Shown here piece after piece: positions 31,954-39,994 of a stretch of DNA of 64,000 nt. Made by a program: the position numbers and the translations under genes. Source of the DNA: Paraflavitalea devenefica (GTDB lineage Bacteria; Bacteroidota; Bacteroidia; Chitinophagales; Chitinophagaceae); NCBI RefSeq assembly GCF_011759375.1, contig NZ_JAARML010000002.1, positions 248,001 to 312,000 of the forward strand. The letters are read 5' to 3'. The first letter of the stretch is position 1; each line of letters opens with the position of its first letter. A model generated the notes under the pieces. That model searched no databases. It had not been told where the DNA came from and was given only the letters and a program-made list of their open reading frames with translations.

Positions 31954-32757
31954 ATGACACGCGAACAACTCATTCACCAAATCAAAACAAAGCAATCTTA
32001 CCTCTGCGTAGGCCTCGACACCGACATCACCAAAATCCCCAAACACCTCTTATCCAAGCCCGAACCCATCTTCGAATTCAACAGGCGCATCATTGACGCT
32101 ACCAAAGACTACTGCGTCAGCTACAAGATCAACACCGCTTTCTATGAAGCACTGGGATTAATAGGCTGGGAGGCCATGGAAAGGACCGTGGATTACATCC
32201 CGTCCTCCCACTTCAAAATTGCCGATGCCAAGCGCGGCGATATCGGCAATACCTCTTCACAATATGCCAAAGCATTCTTTGAGACCATGGACTTCGATGC
32301 CATCACCGTGGCGCCCTACATGGGAGCCGATAGCGTCAAGCCTTTTCTGGAATACAAAGACAAGTGGACCATCCTGCTCGGACTCACTTCCAACAGCGGC
32401 GCCGCCGACTTCGAACTGCAGCCCGCAGGGGAGGGGTTACTCTATCAAAAAGTACTGACCACGGCGGCACAGTGGGGCAATCCCGGCAATCTTATGTATG
32501 TAGTGGGTGCTACACAGAGCGACTGGTTTGCGGACATCCGCAAAATAACCCCCGATCACTTCTACCTCGTGCCCGGCGTAGGCGCCCAGGGCGGCAGCCT
32601 CAAAGAGATCTCTGAAAAGGCCATGAACAAGGATGTAGGCATTCTCGTCAATGCCAGCCGCGCCATCATCTATGCATCTAATGGAGAAGACTTTGCCACA
32701 AAAGCCAAAGAAGTGGCGAAGGAATACCAGCAGGAAATGGCGGGTTATCTCAAATAA
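31954..32757 (+). CDS. pyrF: Orotidine 5'-phosphate decarboxylase (type 2)
   Basis: Last step of UMP synthesis. 267 residues, the type 2 (longer) PyrF. Motifs: YLCVGLDTDITKIPKHLL, the active-site FKIADAKRGDIGNTS (Asp-x-Lys-x-x-x-Asp), VAPYMGADSVKPFLEYKD, and the phosphate-binding LVPGVGAQGGSLKEI with LVNASRAIIYAS. ATG 31954 is chosen; an upstream in-frame ATG at 31918 lies within the family C repeat. Confidence 0.96.
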   Translation: MTREQLIHQIKTKQSYLCVGLDTDITKIPKHLLSKPEPIFEFNRRIIDATKDYCVSYKINTAFYEALGLIGWEAMERTVDYIPSSHFKIADAKRGDIGNTSSQYAKAFFETMDFDAITVAPYMGADSVKPFLEYKDKWTILLGLTSNSGAADFELQPAGEGLLYQKVLTTAAQWGNPGNLMYVVGATQSDWFADIRKITPDHFYLVPGVGAQGGSLKEISEKAMNKDVGILVNASRAIIYASNGEDFATKAKEVAKEYQQEMAGYLK

Positions 32758-32763
32758 CAATCC

Positions 32764-33111
32764 TTAAATACCCAGTTGCTTTTTCGTTTTGGCGGGCAGT
32801 TTTGCAGCTACCAGGGTATAGGCCTGTTTAGCAAAATATTCCCATTCCTTTTTGGAAAGCCGGTTGATATCGTCCACATACACCCATTTATGACGGGCCA
32901 GGTAGGGCGCCGGTTTGAACCCTGCGCGGCTGCTCACTTCGTCAAACTCCTCATCCGATACCTTAAAAGAAGCAGTAGGCGGCACCATATCAGGCGCAGT
33001 AATAATGAACATCTTATCACCTACATTAAAACAAAGGTGATCTTCCCATTTAATATCTTCCGTTACGGCTGGAAATTGCTTGCAGATCGACTGGATACCT
33101 TCAATCGTCAT
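32764..33111 (-). CDS. MmcQ/YjbR family protein
   Basis: 115 residues of the MmcQ/YjbR fold (CyaY-like). Motifs: LCFNVGDKMFIITAPD, PPTASFKVSDEEFDEV and YLARHKWVYVDDINRLSKKE. Often called DNA-binding on structural grounds, but the function is not established. Convergent with pyrF with six bases between stops. Confidence 0.88.
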   Translation of the reverse strand: MTIEGIQSICKQFPAVTEDIKWEDHLCFNVGDKMFIITAPDMVPPTASFKVSDEEFDEVSSRAGFKPAPYLARHKWVYVDDINRLSKKEWEYFAKQAYTLVAAKLPAKTKKQLGI

Positions 33112-33142
33112 GACAGGGTATTTAAACTTATGATCGGTTCTT

Positions 33143-33195
33143 CAGTCGCCAGCCTCTGGCTGGTGACGGGTATTTCAAAGCCTCTGGCTTTGCTA
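33143..33195. repeat. Family B double-hairpin repeat, copy 3
   Basis: CAGTCGCCAGCC-TCT-GGCTGGTGACG, GGTATTTC, AAAGCC-TCT-GGCTTT. Identical over about 50 bp to the copy at 42566. Confidence 0.85.
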
Positions 33196-33251
33196 CCTAC
33201 CACACCTCCGGCTTGCCCGGCACAAACGCAAAGATAGCAGTTGCCCAAAAC

Positions 33252-33286
33252 AAAAACGGGGCCGCATCCGTTACCGGAGCACCCCG
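33252..33286 (-). terminator. Probable terminator of the sigma-factor operon
   Basis: Outer stem CGGGG/CCCCG with an inner hairpin TCCG-TTAC-CGGA; on the minus strand followed by TTTTTGTTTT. Confidence 0.6.
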
Positions 33287-33391
33287 CTTGTTGAGAGTCT
33301 CGACTCTGCTGACTGCAAAAGTTGAGTTATAGACCTGTTAGTTATAGCACTTGTCGAAGCAAACGCACTGCCGACTGCCGGTGTCCTCACC

Positions 33392-34378
33392 TCAAATACT
33401 CTTCGTCTTCTTCTTATCCTTCTTATTATCATCATTCACATCAAACGCAATATTATGCCCGATCGTCACATCTCCGAAGCTGGTCTTCACCCGCACATTC
33501 GAGCCGCCGCCACCAGCTTTGCCCGAATACCTGAAATCAAACTTGGGCCCATGGTCTTCATCATCCCCTTCCTTCTTGATCGCAAAGCTCGTCTTATTCT
33601 TCACCTCACAAAAACTCGTGCTGATGTCGAAATTGGCGGATAGGCCGGTATTCACATCCAGGAAAAGCTGGGTGAAACTATTCTTCACATCCAGGTTCTT
33701 TACATCATTTTCCACGCCCACCTTAATACTGCTGTGTTCAAAATTGGCTTTCACTTCACCCGACAGCTTATTAATAAGGCCCCGCGAGAACTTGATCGTC
33801 ACATCACCATTGTCCATGCTGCCGATATTGGCTTTGCCAAACTCTACCTGTACCTTGGCATAACCGGTCAGGTTACCGGTGGTCAGACTGCCAAACTTGC
33901 TTTCAAGGCTTACTTTCCCTTTATAATCACCGATTGTCATAGGGCCGAATTCATTACCGGCATCCAGTACATTATTGGCCGGCAGATACACGGTGTAGTC
34001 AATATCAAAACTTTGCTTTTCCCCCTTGCCGCGGTGTTGGTTATTATTCCCGATCTTCGTTTTGAACCAAACGCCGTTGCCTCCCTTACCATCCTGTATC
34101 TCGATAATATCGAGGATCTGCTGTGCACGTTCATCAGTGCCTGCTTCGGCAGTGATCACTACATCAACCTTCACCTCATTCTTATCCCACGTATTGATCT
34201 TCATCTCGCCAAACTGGTTACGCAGGGAGATCTTGTCACTACTGCTCACGGAATAAGATTTCGAATACGTCTTCTTCTTTTCTACCATCGGGTCTTCGCC
34301 GGCCAGCACTTGCTGGGTGCCGAATGAGAGGGCAGTGATCAATAAACTCGTGCTATATGCTCTTAGAATTGCTTTCAT
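33392..34378 (-). CDS. Secreted putative adhesin (DUF4097-like beta-helix)
   Basis: 328 residues with a signal peptide (SLLITALSFGTQQVLAGE). The body is a ladder of short beta-strand repeats (FGEMKINTWDKNEVKVDVVI, FGPMTIGDYKGKVSLESKFG, SLTTGNLTGYAKVQVEFGKA), as in DUF4097/DUF2807 putative adhesins, then a Lys/Asp-rich tail (DVNDDNKKDKKKTKSI). Last gene of a three-gene operon with sigma and anti-sigma-like genes; it overlaps the preceding gene by 26 bases. Inferred to be an envelope effector or sensor for that sigma factor. Confidence 0.82.
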   Translation of the reverse strand: MKAILRAYSTSLLITALSFGTQQVLAGEDPMVEKKKTYSKSYSVSSSDKISLRNQFGEMKINTWDKNEVKVDVVITAEAGTDERAQQILDIIEIQDGKGGNGVWFKTKIGNNNQHRGKGEKQSFDIDYTVYLPANNVLDAGNEFGPMTIGDYKGKVSLESKFGSLTTGNLTGYAKVQVEFGKANIGSMDNGDVTIKFSRGLINKLSGEVKANFEHSSIKVGVENDVKNLDVKNSFTQLFLDVNTGLSANFDISTSFCEVKNKTSFAIKKEGDDEDHGPKFDFRYSGKAGGGGSNVRVKTSFGDVTIGHNIAFDVNDDNKKDKKKTKSI

Positions 34379-34961
34379 CGCTTCCTGATTTAGATTTTTT
34401 GATTTGTTGGATCACCTGTAGCTGTTGGTTCAGCAATTCGGTCTGCAGCCGCAAATTCTGAATCATCGCCTCCAGTAACTGTTCCCTGTTCGGGTTCGTA
34501 GGCAGCTCTTGCTGTAAACTTTTATAAGCACTGTCCAGCCTCGTAATATCCGTAAGGAACTGTTTATATAATGCAGGGTTATCCTTCTCAATTTGTTTTA
34601 GCTCATGTTGCTTCAGCTCGATCAACTGGGTAAAATGATACACCTCTTTGGCATAAGTAGAGTCGATATCCTTCAGCAACACATCGCCGGAGGCCTGGTT
34701 TTGCTTGCCGGGCTGCTGTTGCGCAACTTGCGGATCATTACCTTTTTGCGGGTTAAACAGGTGGAATACACCATACCCGGCCAATACAAGGATAGCGGCA
34801 GCGGCACTCCAGCGCAGGATCTTCATCGTGACCGTTCTTCCCTTTTGTTGGGAAGCGGGGCGCAGTTCCTGCTCCAGCTTGCTCCAGATCTGCGGGGCCG
34901 GTTCATCCGCATCAAACTCATCCCGGTGATTACGCATAAATTCTTCAAAACGGGTACTCAT
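34353..34961 (-). CDS. Putative anti-sigma factor, single-pass membrane protein
   Basis: 202 residues. The cytoplasmic N-terminal part (residues 1-45; RFEEFMRNHRDEFDADEPAP) resembles Bacteroidota anti-sigma regions, followed by one membrane segment (LRWSAAAAILVLAGYGVFHL, about 49-68). The periplasmic part is Gln-rich and helical, probably a coiled coil (QLIELKQHELKQIEKDN, LQTELLNQQLQVIQQIKK). Function is inferred from position: its ATG overlaps the stop of the sigma gene (ATGA), a sign of translational coupling. Confidence 0.75.
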   Translation of the reverse strand: MSTRFEEFMRNHRDEFDADEPAPQIWSKLEQELRPASQQKGRTVTMKILRWSAAAAILVLAGYGVFHLFNPQKGNDPQVAQQQPGKQNQASGDVLLKDIDSTYAKEVYHFTQLIELKQHELKQIEKDNPALYKQFLTDITRLDSAYKSLQQELPTNPNREQLLEAMIQNLRLQTELLNQQLQVIQQIKKSKSGSDESNSKSI

Positions 34962-35524
34962 GACAATCCTCCTTGTTTTATAATAGAGAGTAGTTTTTGT
35001 TTCGCTCTTACATATTGGGTGCGTACCGTGTTGTGCGATATGCTCAATATGCCTGCTATCTCTTCATGGTCATAGCCTTCCAGCAGGTAAAGGCTCAGCA
35101 CCGTCCGGTAGCCATCCGGTAGCTTCTGTATCGCGCGCTTCACTTCGGTTACCTGGTATTGCATCTCCTCTTCGTTCACGGTTTCCTCCTGCGCCAGGGC
35201 ATACACGGCATCTTCATTGTGCTCATTGATCTCCACAAAATGCGCCCGCCTTTTGCGCAGCGTATTGATCGACTTATTGATCACGATCTTCTTCAACCAG
35301 GCCCCGAACGTGGAGCGGTAATGAAAATCGTGCAGTGAACGGAAGGCGTCCAGGAAAGCTTCCTGCAGTACGTCTTCTGCATCTGCGGAATTATTCACGA
35401 TCCGCAGGCTCGTGTTGTACATGGCTTTGGAATATCGTTGGTACAACTGTTGATAAGCCGGGGAATCCCCTCGTTTACAACGTTCTACCAATTCATCCCG
35501 GATGGTGGTTGCAGTCAGCTCCAA
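34958..35524 (-). CDS. ECF-type RNA polymerase sigma factor
   Basis: 188 residues. Region 2 (about 25-95; YNTSLRIVNNSADAEDVLQE, AFLDAFRSLHDF) and region 4 (about 130-185; LPDGYRTVLSLYLLEGYDHE, ISHNTVRTQYVRAKQKLL) are clear. The start must be non-ATG: no in-frame ATG exists between the upstream stop and region 2, so TTG 35524 is used. First gene of the operon with the membrane anti-sigma candidate and the secreted beta-ladder protein. Probably autoregulated, which cannot be shown from the sequence. Confidence 0.92.
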   Translation of the reverse strand: MELTATTIRDELVERCKRGDSPAYQQLYQRYSKAMYNTSLRIVNNSADAEDVLQEAFLDAFRSLHDFHYRSTFGAWLKKIVINKSINTLRKRRAHFVEINEHNEDAVYALAQEETVNEEEMQYQVTEVKRAIQKLPDGYRTVLSLYLLEGYDHEEIAGILSISHNTVRTQYVRAKQKLLSIIKQGGLS

Positions 35525-35650
35525 AATGAATGTTTTAAATATTGTTCATAATAAGAGACAGGTGGATGAAACACATGTTGCATATCCATTAAAAAAATCT
35601 TGTTCCCAGCCTCCCAATGCAGGAAATTGCAGGTTGTTACGCGGTTACAC

Positions 35651-35690
35651 CCAAAGAACCCGGAACCCCGAACGCGAAACCCGGAACTTT
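35651..35690. repeat. Family F repeat
   Basis: AACCCGGAACCCCGAACGCG and AAACCCGGAACTTT units in the 243-bp gap between the sigma operon and gcdH. Similar to 5126 and 18105. Confidence 0.6.
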
Positions 35691-35767
35691 AAAGTTCTGC
35701 TATTCAAAGACTAACACCTGATAGCTATTTTTTCCTACATTGCAGCATATTGTCAAAATCAGCTACT

Positions 35768-36949
35768 ATGGCCGCCAAAACCGATCAGTTTGTAAGCCCC
35801 GACTACTTTGTCCTGGATGAACTATTGACGGAAGAACAAAAACTTATCCGTGAATCTGTCCGAAACTATGTCAAAAAAGAGATATCGCCCATCATTGAAG
35901 ACTATGCCCAGCGGGCCGAATTCCCGGAGCATATCGTAAAACAATTGGGCGAGCTGGGCTGCTTTGGTCCCACCATCCCGGTGGAATATGGGGGCGGCGG
36001 ACTGGATTACATCAGTTACGGCCTCATGATGCAGGAATTGGAAAGAGGGGATAGTGGAGTACGCTCCACAGCTTCTGTGCAGGGCTCCCTCGTCATGTTC
36101 CCCATCTATGAATACGGCAGTGAAGAACAACGGCATAAATACCTGCCCAAACTGGCCAGCGGCGAATGGCTGGGCTGCTTTGGGCTCACCGAGCCCGACC
36201 ATGGGTCCAACCCGGCCGGCATGCTCACCAACATCAAAGATGCCGGCGATCACGTCATCCTCAATGGCGCCAAAATGTGGATCAGCAATGCGCCTTTTTC
36301 CCAGGTGGCAGTTGTTTGGGCCAAAGATGAACAAGGCGACATTCGCGGTGTTATAGTAGAGCGCGGCATGAAAGGGTTCTCCACGCCCACCACGCACGGC
36401 AAATGGAGCCTGCGGGCCTCGGCCACGGGCGAGTTGGTGTTCGACAATGTACAGGTACCCAAAGAAAATATCCTGAACATAAAAGGACTGAAAGGTCCGC
36501 TGAGTTGTTTGACAAGGGCCCGTTATGGCATTGCCTGGGGATCGGTAGGCGCGGCGATGGATTGTTACGATACAGCCCTGCGTTATTCGCTGGAGCGGGT
36601 ACAGTTCGACCGTCCCATTGGTGGTTTCCAGTTGCAGCAGAAAAAACTGGCGGAAATGATCACGGAGATCACCAAAGCGCAGTTGCTCAACTGGCGGCTG
36701 GGCGTATTAATGAATGAGCACAAGGCCACACCGCAGCAGGTGAGCATGGCCAAGCGCAATGGATGTGAAATTGCAGCCGACATTGCTCGCGATGCCCGGC
36801 AGATGCTGGGTGGTATGGGCATCACCGGCGAATACGCCATCATGCGCCACATGATGAACATCGAAAGCGTCATCACCTACGAAGGCACCCACGACATCCA
36901 TTTGCTCATCACCGGCATGGACGTAACAGGACTGAATGCCTTTAAATAA
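35768..36949 (+). CDS. gcdH: Acyl-CoA dehydrogenase, glutaryl-CoA dehydrogenase type
   Basis: 393-residue FAD enzyme. Glutaryl-CoA dehydrogenase converts glutaryl-CoA to crotonyl-CoA in lysine and tryptophan breakdown. Seen: CFGLTEPDHGSNPAGM, WISNAPFSQVAVVWAKDE, the GCDH-type LTRARYGIAWGSVGAAMDCY with the substrate-binding Arg, RVQFDRPIGGFQLQQKKLAE, and the catalytic Glu in VITYEGTHDIHLLI. ATG 35768 (MAAKTDQF) is preferred to a TTG 18 bases upstream. Confidence 0.92.
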   Translation: MAAKTDQFVSPDYFVLDELLTEEQKLIRESVRNYVKKEISPIIEDYAQRAEFPEHIVKQLGELGCFGPTIPVEYGGGGLDYISYGLMMQELERGDSGVRSTASVQGSLVMFPIYEYGSEEQRHKYLPKLASGEWLGCFGLTEPDHGSNPAGMLTNIKDAGDHVILNGAKMWISNAPFSQVAVVWAKDEQGDIRGVIVERGMKGFSTPTTHGKWSLRASATGELVFDNVQVPKENILNIKGLKGPLSCLTRARYGIAWGSVGAAMDCYDTALRYSLERVQFDRPIGGFQLQQKKLAEMITEITKAQLLNWRLGVLMNEHKATPQQVSMAKRNGCEIAADIARDARQMLGGMGITGEYAIMRHMMNIESVITYEGTHDIHLLITGMDVTGLNAFK

Positions 36950-36968
36950 ATAACAGATCTTTAATTCC

Positions 36969-36997
36969 CCGCAGTGTCTCCCGCAGGGACGCTGCGG
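36969..36997. repeat. Family A palindromic repeat, copy 4
   Basis: CCGCAGTGTCTCCCGCAGGG then ACGCTGCGG, in the 62-bp gap between gcdH and aroK. Confidence 0.85.
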
Positions 36998-37011
36998 AAA
37001 AAAGATAATAA

Positions 37012-37521
37012 ATGAGAATCATCCTCATAGGTTTCATGGGCTCCGGCAAAACGCACTGGGGATTGCAGGTGGCACACCGCCTTCAACTGCCTTTCTTCGA
37101 CCTCGATGAAGAAGTCGTAAAAGCAGAAGACAAAACCGTGGCAGATATCTTTGCAGATTCCGGGGAGGAATACTTTCGGCAATTGGAAAAACAAACCATG
37201 GAAAAACTCGTGGAAGACAACGAATCCCTGGTGCTCTCCTGTGGTGGCGGTACGCCCTGTTTCTTCAACAACATTGACTTCATGAAAAAAGTGGGCATCG
37301 TCGTATGGCTCAATACCCATGTGGATGTCATACTCCAGCGCCTGCTCAAAGAAAAAGCAAAACGGCCGCTTATCAAAGACATTGATGATGAAGGATTGCG
37401 TACCTACATCATCCGCAAACTCAATGAGCGGCGGATGTACTACGAGCAGGCCGATGTGGTCCTCGATAAAGAAGATGCCATCTCCATGAATGATTTTATC
37501 CAAACTGTTTTACATGCATAA
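37012..37521 (+). CDS. aroK: Shikimate kinase
   Basis: 169 residues. It phosphorylates shikimate in the aromatic amino acid pathway. Walker A LIGFMGSGKTHWG at residues 5-17, FFDLDEEVVKAEDKTVADIF with the shikimate-binding Asp, LSCGGGTPCFFNN, and the lid region KAKRPLIKDI. The last codons overlap the start of the DUF423 gene by eight bases, so the two are translationally coupled. Confidence 0.95.
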   Translation: MRIILIGFMGSGKTHWGLQVAHRLQLPFFDLDEEVVKAEDKTVADIFADSGEEYFRQLEKQTMEKLVEDNESLVLSCGGGTPCFFNNIDFMKKVGIVVWLNTHVDVILQRLLKEKAKRPLIKDIDDEGLRTYIIRKLNERRMYYEQADVVLDKEDAISMNDFIQTVLHA

Positions 37522-37900
37522 AGCTTTTCTGCAAACGGCCGCCTTGCTGGGCGCCCTCTCCGTAGCCCTCGGCGCCTTCGGCGCACATGGATTGAAAAAA
37601 TGGGTGCCCGTTGAAACCATCAGTACCTTCGAAACAGGTGTACGGTACCAGTTCTACCACGTATTTGCTTTATTGGCGGTAGCCATCTTATTTGAGAAAT
37701 TCCCCGGCGACTGGATGCGTTGGGCCGGCATCCTCTTCATCATTGGTATTGTTTTATTCTCCGGTTCCTTATACATCTTAACCGCTTTGAAAGCCACCAA
37801 CACCGTTGGCCTCAGCGGCATCGGCGCCATTACTCCTTTCGGCGGCTTATTCCTCATCGCCGGCTGGATTGCCATGTTCGTCGCCATCCTGAAGAAGTGA
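37514..37900 (+). CDS. DUF423 family membrane protein
   Basis: 128 residues, four hydrophobic segments. Family signatures: GALSVALGAFGAHGLKKW, VRYQFYHVFALLAVAI, WAGILFIIGIVLFSGSLYIL and GAITPFGGLFLIAGWIAMF. Function unknown. Start ATG 37514 inside the end of aroK. The stop codon lies at the edge of an AGTGAGTA repeat. Confidence 0.9.
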   Translation: MHKAFLQTAALLGALSVALGAFGAHGLKKWVPVETISTFETGVRYQFYHVFALLAVAILFEKFPGDWMRWAGILFIIGIVLFSGSLYILTALKATNTVGLSGIGAITPFGGLFLIAGWIAMFVAILKK

Positions 37901-37925
37901 GTAGTGAGTAATAAGCAGTGAGTAA
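37897..37925. repeat. Family H AGTGAGTA repeat
   Basis: GTGAGTAGTGAGTAATAAGC then AGTGAGTAA at the convergent junction of DUF423 and the sensor kinase. Its complement (ACTCACTACTCAC) resembles the ACTC-rich stretch at 27-58 inside the rRNA methyltransferase gene. Confidence 0.6.
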
Positions 37926-37929
37926 TTGC

Positions 37930-39900
37930 TCATAGTGGCGCCTCAAACGTCAACACACACTTCCCATCCCCTTCTACATGAAACGCGCCCCCTATACTCT
38001 CCATGCGTCTCCGCATATTATTAAGCCCATTCCCAAACCGGCGCAACTGCTCCGTATTAATCCCCACGCCATTATCCGTAACGCGGATGATCAGCATACT
38101 ATCTTTAGCAATAATATCTATTTGCAAATGCGTCGCCTGTGAATGCTTCATCGCATTATTCAAGGCCTCCTTCACGCTCAGGAAAATATTCCGGCGTTTC
38201 TCGCCGCTGATATCAGCTTGTGGTATCACGGCCGGCAGGCGCACCGTACAATCAATAGGCGTGCTGTCGAAATACTCGATCGCATGCGCCCGGATATAAG
38301 CGATCAGGCTCTCCACCGTATCATTCGAGCTCTTCATCGTCCAGATGATTGTATTCATCTTACCCAGCAGCTCATTGGCGCTGTTCGATATCTTTTCCAG
38401 TTCGGGGATCGATTGATGCTTCATCTTCGTCTTCAGGATCTCGCTCATCAGGCGGATGGCGGTAACGCCTGAGCCCAGTTCATCGTGCATATCGGCCGAA
38501 ATACGGTCCCGCTCGCCCTGCATCGCGGTCACCACGGCCATTTGCTTCTCAAACTCCTTCCGTTCATTCTCCAGCTTCAGCCGTTCTCTTTCCTTTACCC
38601 GCTCAATAATATCGCGACGGTTCTTCCAGGCAAGGCCCGAAAGGAAAAAAGCGAGCTCCAGTACAAGCCCGATCTCATAATAAAACAGCGCCCGGTTAAA
38701 AATGCCCCAGATACCATCGCTGTCTGCGATCTTCCACTTGAAAATAATAAACAGCAGGGAGAGGATCGAGAACACTACCAGCGACAGGTTGCCCAAAGCG
38801 AGGTAATTCAGCAGCGTATCTTTCTTCTTAATACTGTACACAATAAACGTGATCCCCACGATAAAGAAGATCAGCTTGATCACGAAATTCTCCATGATGC
38901 TCAGGATAACATACTTGTCTGTAAAAAAATAAAGCACGGAGAAAACAATACTGAACAGGAGCAGTACAAACCTCGACCAGCGCAGCAGCTTGTCCAGCCG
39001 GGGATGTTGCACCCGGGTATTAATAAACTGCCGGATGAATACCAGGTACGTAAAAACGCTGGCGGTCATAATCATCAGGTCCAGGTACTCTTCATAAAAA
39101 TAATGAAAGGGTGAGGGCGACAGGTTAAGGAACGATTTCAGGAACAACAGGCTGGTCGTGCACAGCGTGTACAGGGCATAAAAAATAAACTCCTTGCTGC
39201 GGTTCTGCAGGTACACGGCCAGCGAATAAAAGATCATCATCAGCAAAATACCACAGGCCACATACGTAATAATATCCAGCAGGGAATCCTTCTCACGGAT
39301 CGATTCGAGCCATTCCCGCAGGTAATCCTTTTCTATAATACGGGGTATAATATTATTAATATTCGTACGTACAAACTGGAAGCGGCAATAAAATACACTC
39401 GTTTCATGCGGCTTCAGTTTAATAAGAAGAGCGCCGGAGAATCGTTGGCTGTGCGAAACACTGTCCGGTACACGCGTAAAATGACCAGCGGGGCTGCCGG
39501 GCGATGCCTCGTACAATTGCATATACCGGCAATAAAAGCCCGGCATATAATACACTTCCTTGGCAGTATCGCCACTATTCGTCAAGGTAAACCGCTGGAA
39601 AATTTCTTTTTCCATGAAGCTGGCTGGAAGTACTTTACTGAGCGGCCGGTAGGGCAGGAGGGGGATGCGTTCTTCCGGTACCTTTCCCTTGGGTTGTACA
39701 GATACGCTGAAAGATTGCACCTCCGACCGGTAAAAACGTATTCTAGTGATATCTATCACCTCACTCGTATCCAATTGACCATAACTGTGCAGGTGGCTGC
39801 CAAGAAAAGAAACAAGAAAAAGAGTGAATAGAAGCATACCCACGCGAAGGCGGCGGGTTAGATAGCTGACCCTGAATGGTAGGTGCTCCCGGGATTTCAT
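37930..39900 (-). CDS. Sensor histidine kinase, 7TM-DISM type with HisKA_3
   Basis: 656 residues. An N-terminal signal segment precedes a periplasmic beta-domain (7TMR-DISMED2-like, about 40-200), seven membrane segments between about 210 and 420 (CGILLMMIFYSLAVYLQN), a coiled linker (RVKERERLKLENERKEFEKQ), a HisKA_3-type phosphoacceptor (RISADMHDELGSGVTAIRLM, His in DMHDE), and a C-terminal HATPase (SVKEALNNAMKHSQATHLQI, VTDNGVGI, GNGLNNMRRRMESIGG). No response regulator is adjacent, so it is an orphan. ATG 39900 is preferred over TTG 39924. Confidence 0.92.
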   Translation of the reverse strand: MKSREHLPFRVSYLTRRLRVGMLLFTLFLVSFLGSHLHSYGQLDTSEVIDITRIRFYRSEVQSFSVSVQPKGKVPEERIPLLPYRPLSKVLPASFMEKEIFQRFTLTNSGDTAKEVYYMPGFYCRYMQLYEASPGSPAGHFTRVPDSVSHSQRFSGALLIKLKPHETSVFYCRFQFVRTNINNIIPRIIEKDYLREWLESIREKDSLLDIITYVACGILLMMIFYSLAVYLQNRSKEFIFYALYTLCTTSLLFLKSFLNLSPSPFHYFYEEYLDLMIMTASVFTYLVFIRQFINTRVQHPRLDKLLRWSRFVLLLFSIVFSVLYFFTDKYVILSIMENFVIKLIFFIVGITFIVYSIKKKDTLLNYLALGNLSLVVFSILSLLFIIFKWKIADSDGIWGIFNRALFYYEIGLVLELAFFLSGLAWKNRRDIIERVKERERLKLENERKEFEKQMAVVTAMQGERDRISADMHDELGSGVTAIRLMSEILKTKMKHQSIPELEKISNSANELLGKMNTIIWTMKSSNDTVESLIAYIRAHAIEYFDSTPIDCTVRLPAVIPQADISGEKRRNIFLSVKEALNNAMKHSQATHLQIDIIAKDSMLIIRVTDNGVGINTEQLRRFGNGLNNMRRRMESIGGAFHVEGDGKCVLTFEAPL

Positions 39901-39981
39901 GTTGTTTGGCCTTCTAAAATACAATATTTACCTGCTTCCCAACGCTTTTATTTGTTTATAGGGCAGTTTTGTTCAACTACT

Positions 39982-39989
39982 TATCTTTG
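39982..39989 (+). promoter_or_regulatory. -7 element (TATCTTTG) abutting ftsK
   Basis: Perfect TAnnTTTG five bases before ATG 39995; transcript probably leaderless or nearly so. Confidence 0.65.
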
Positions 39990-39994
39990 TAACC

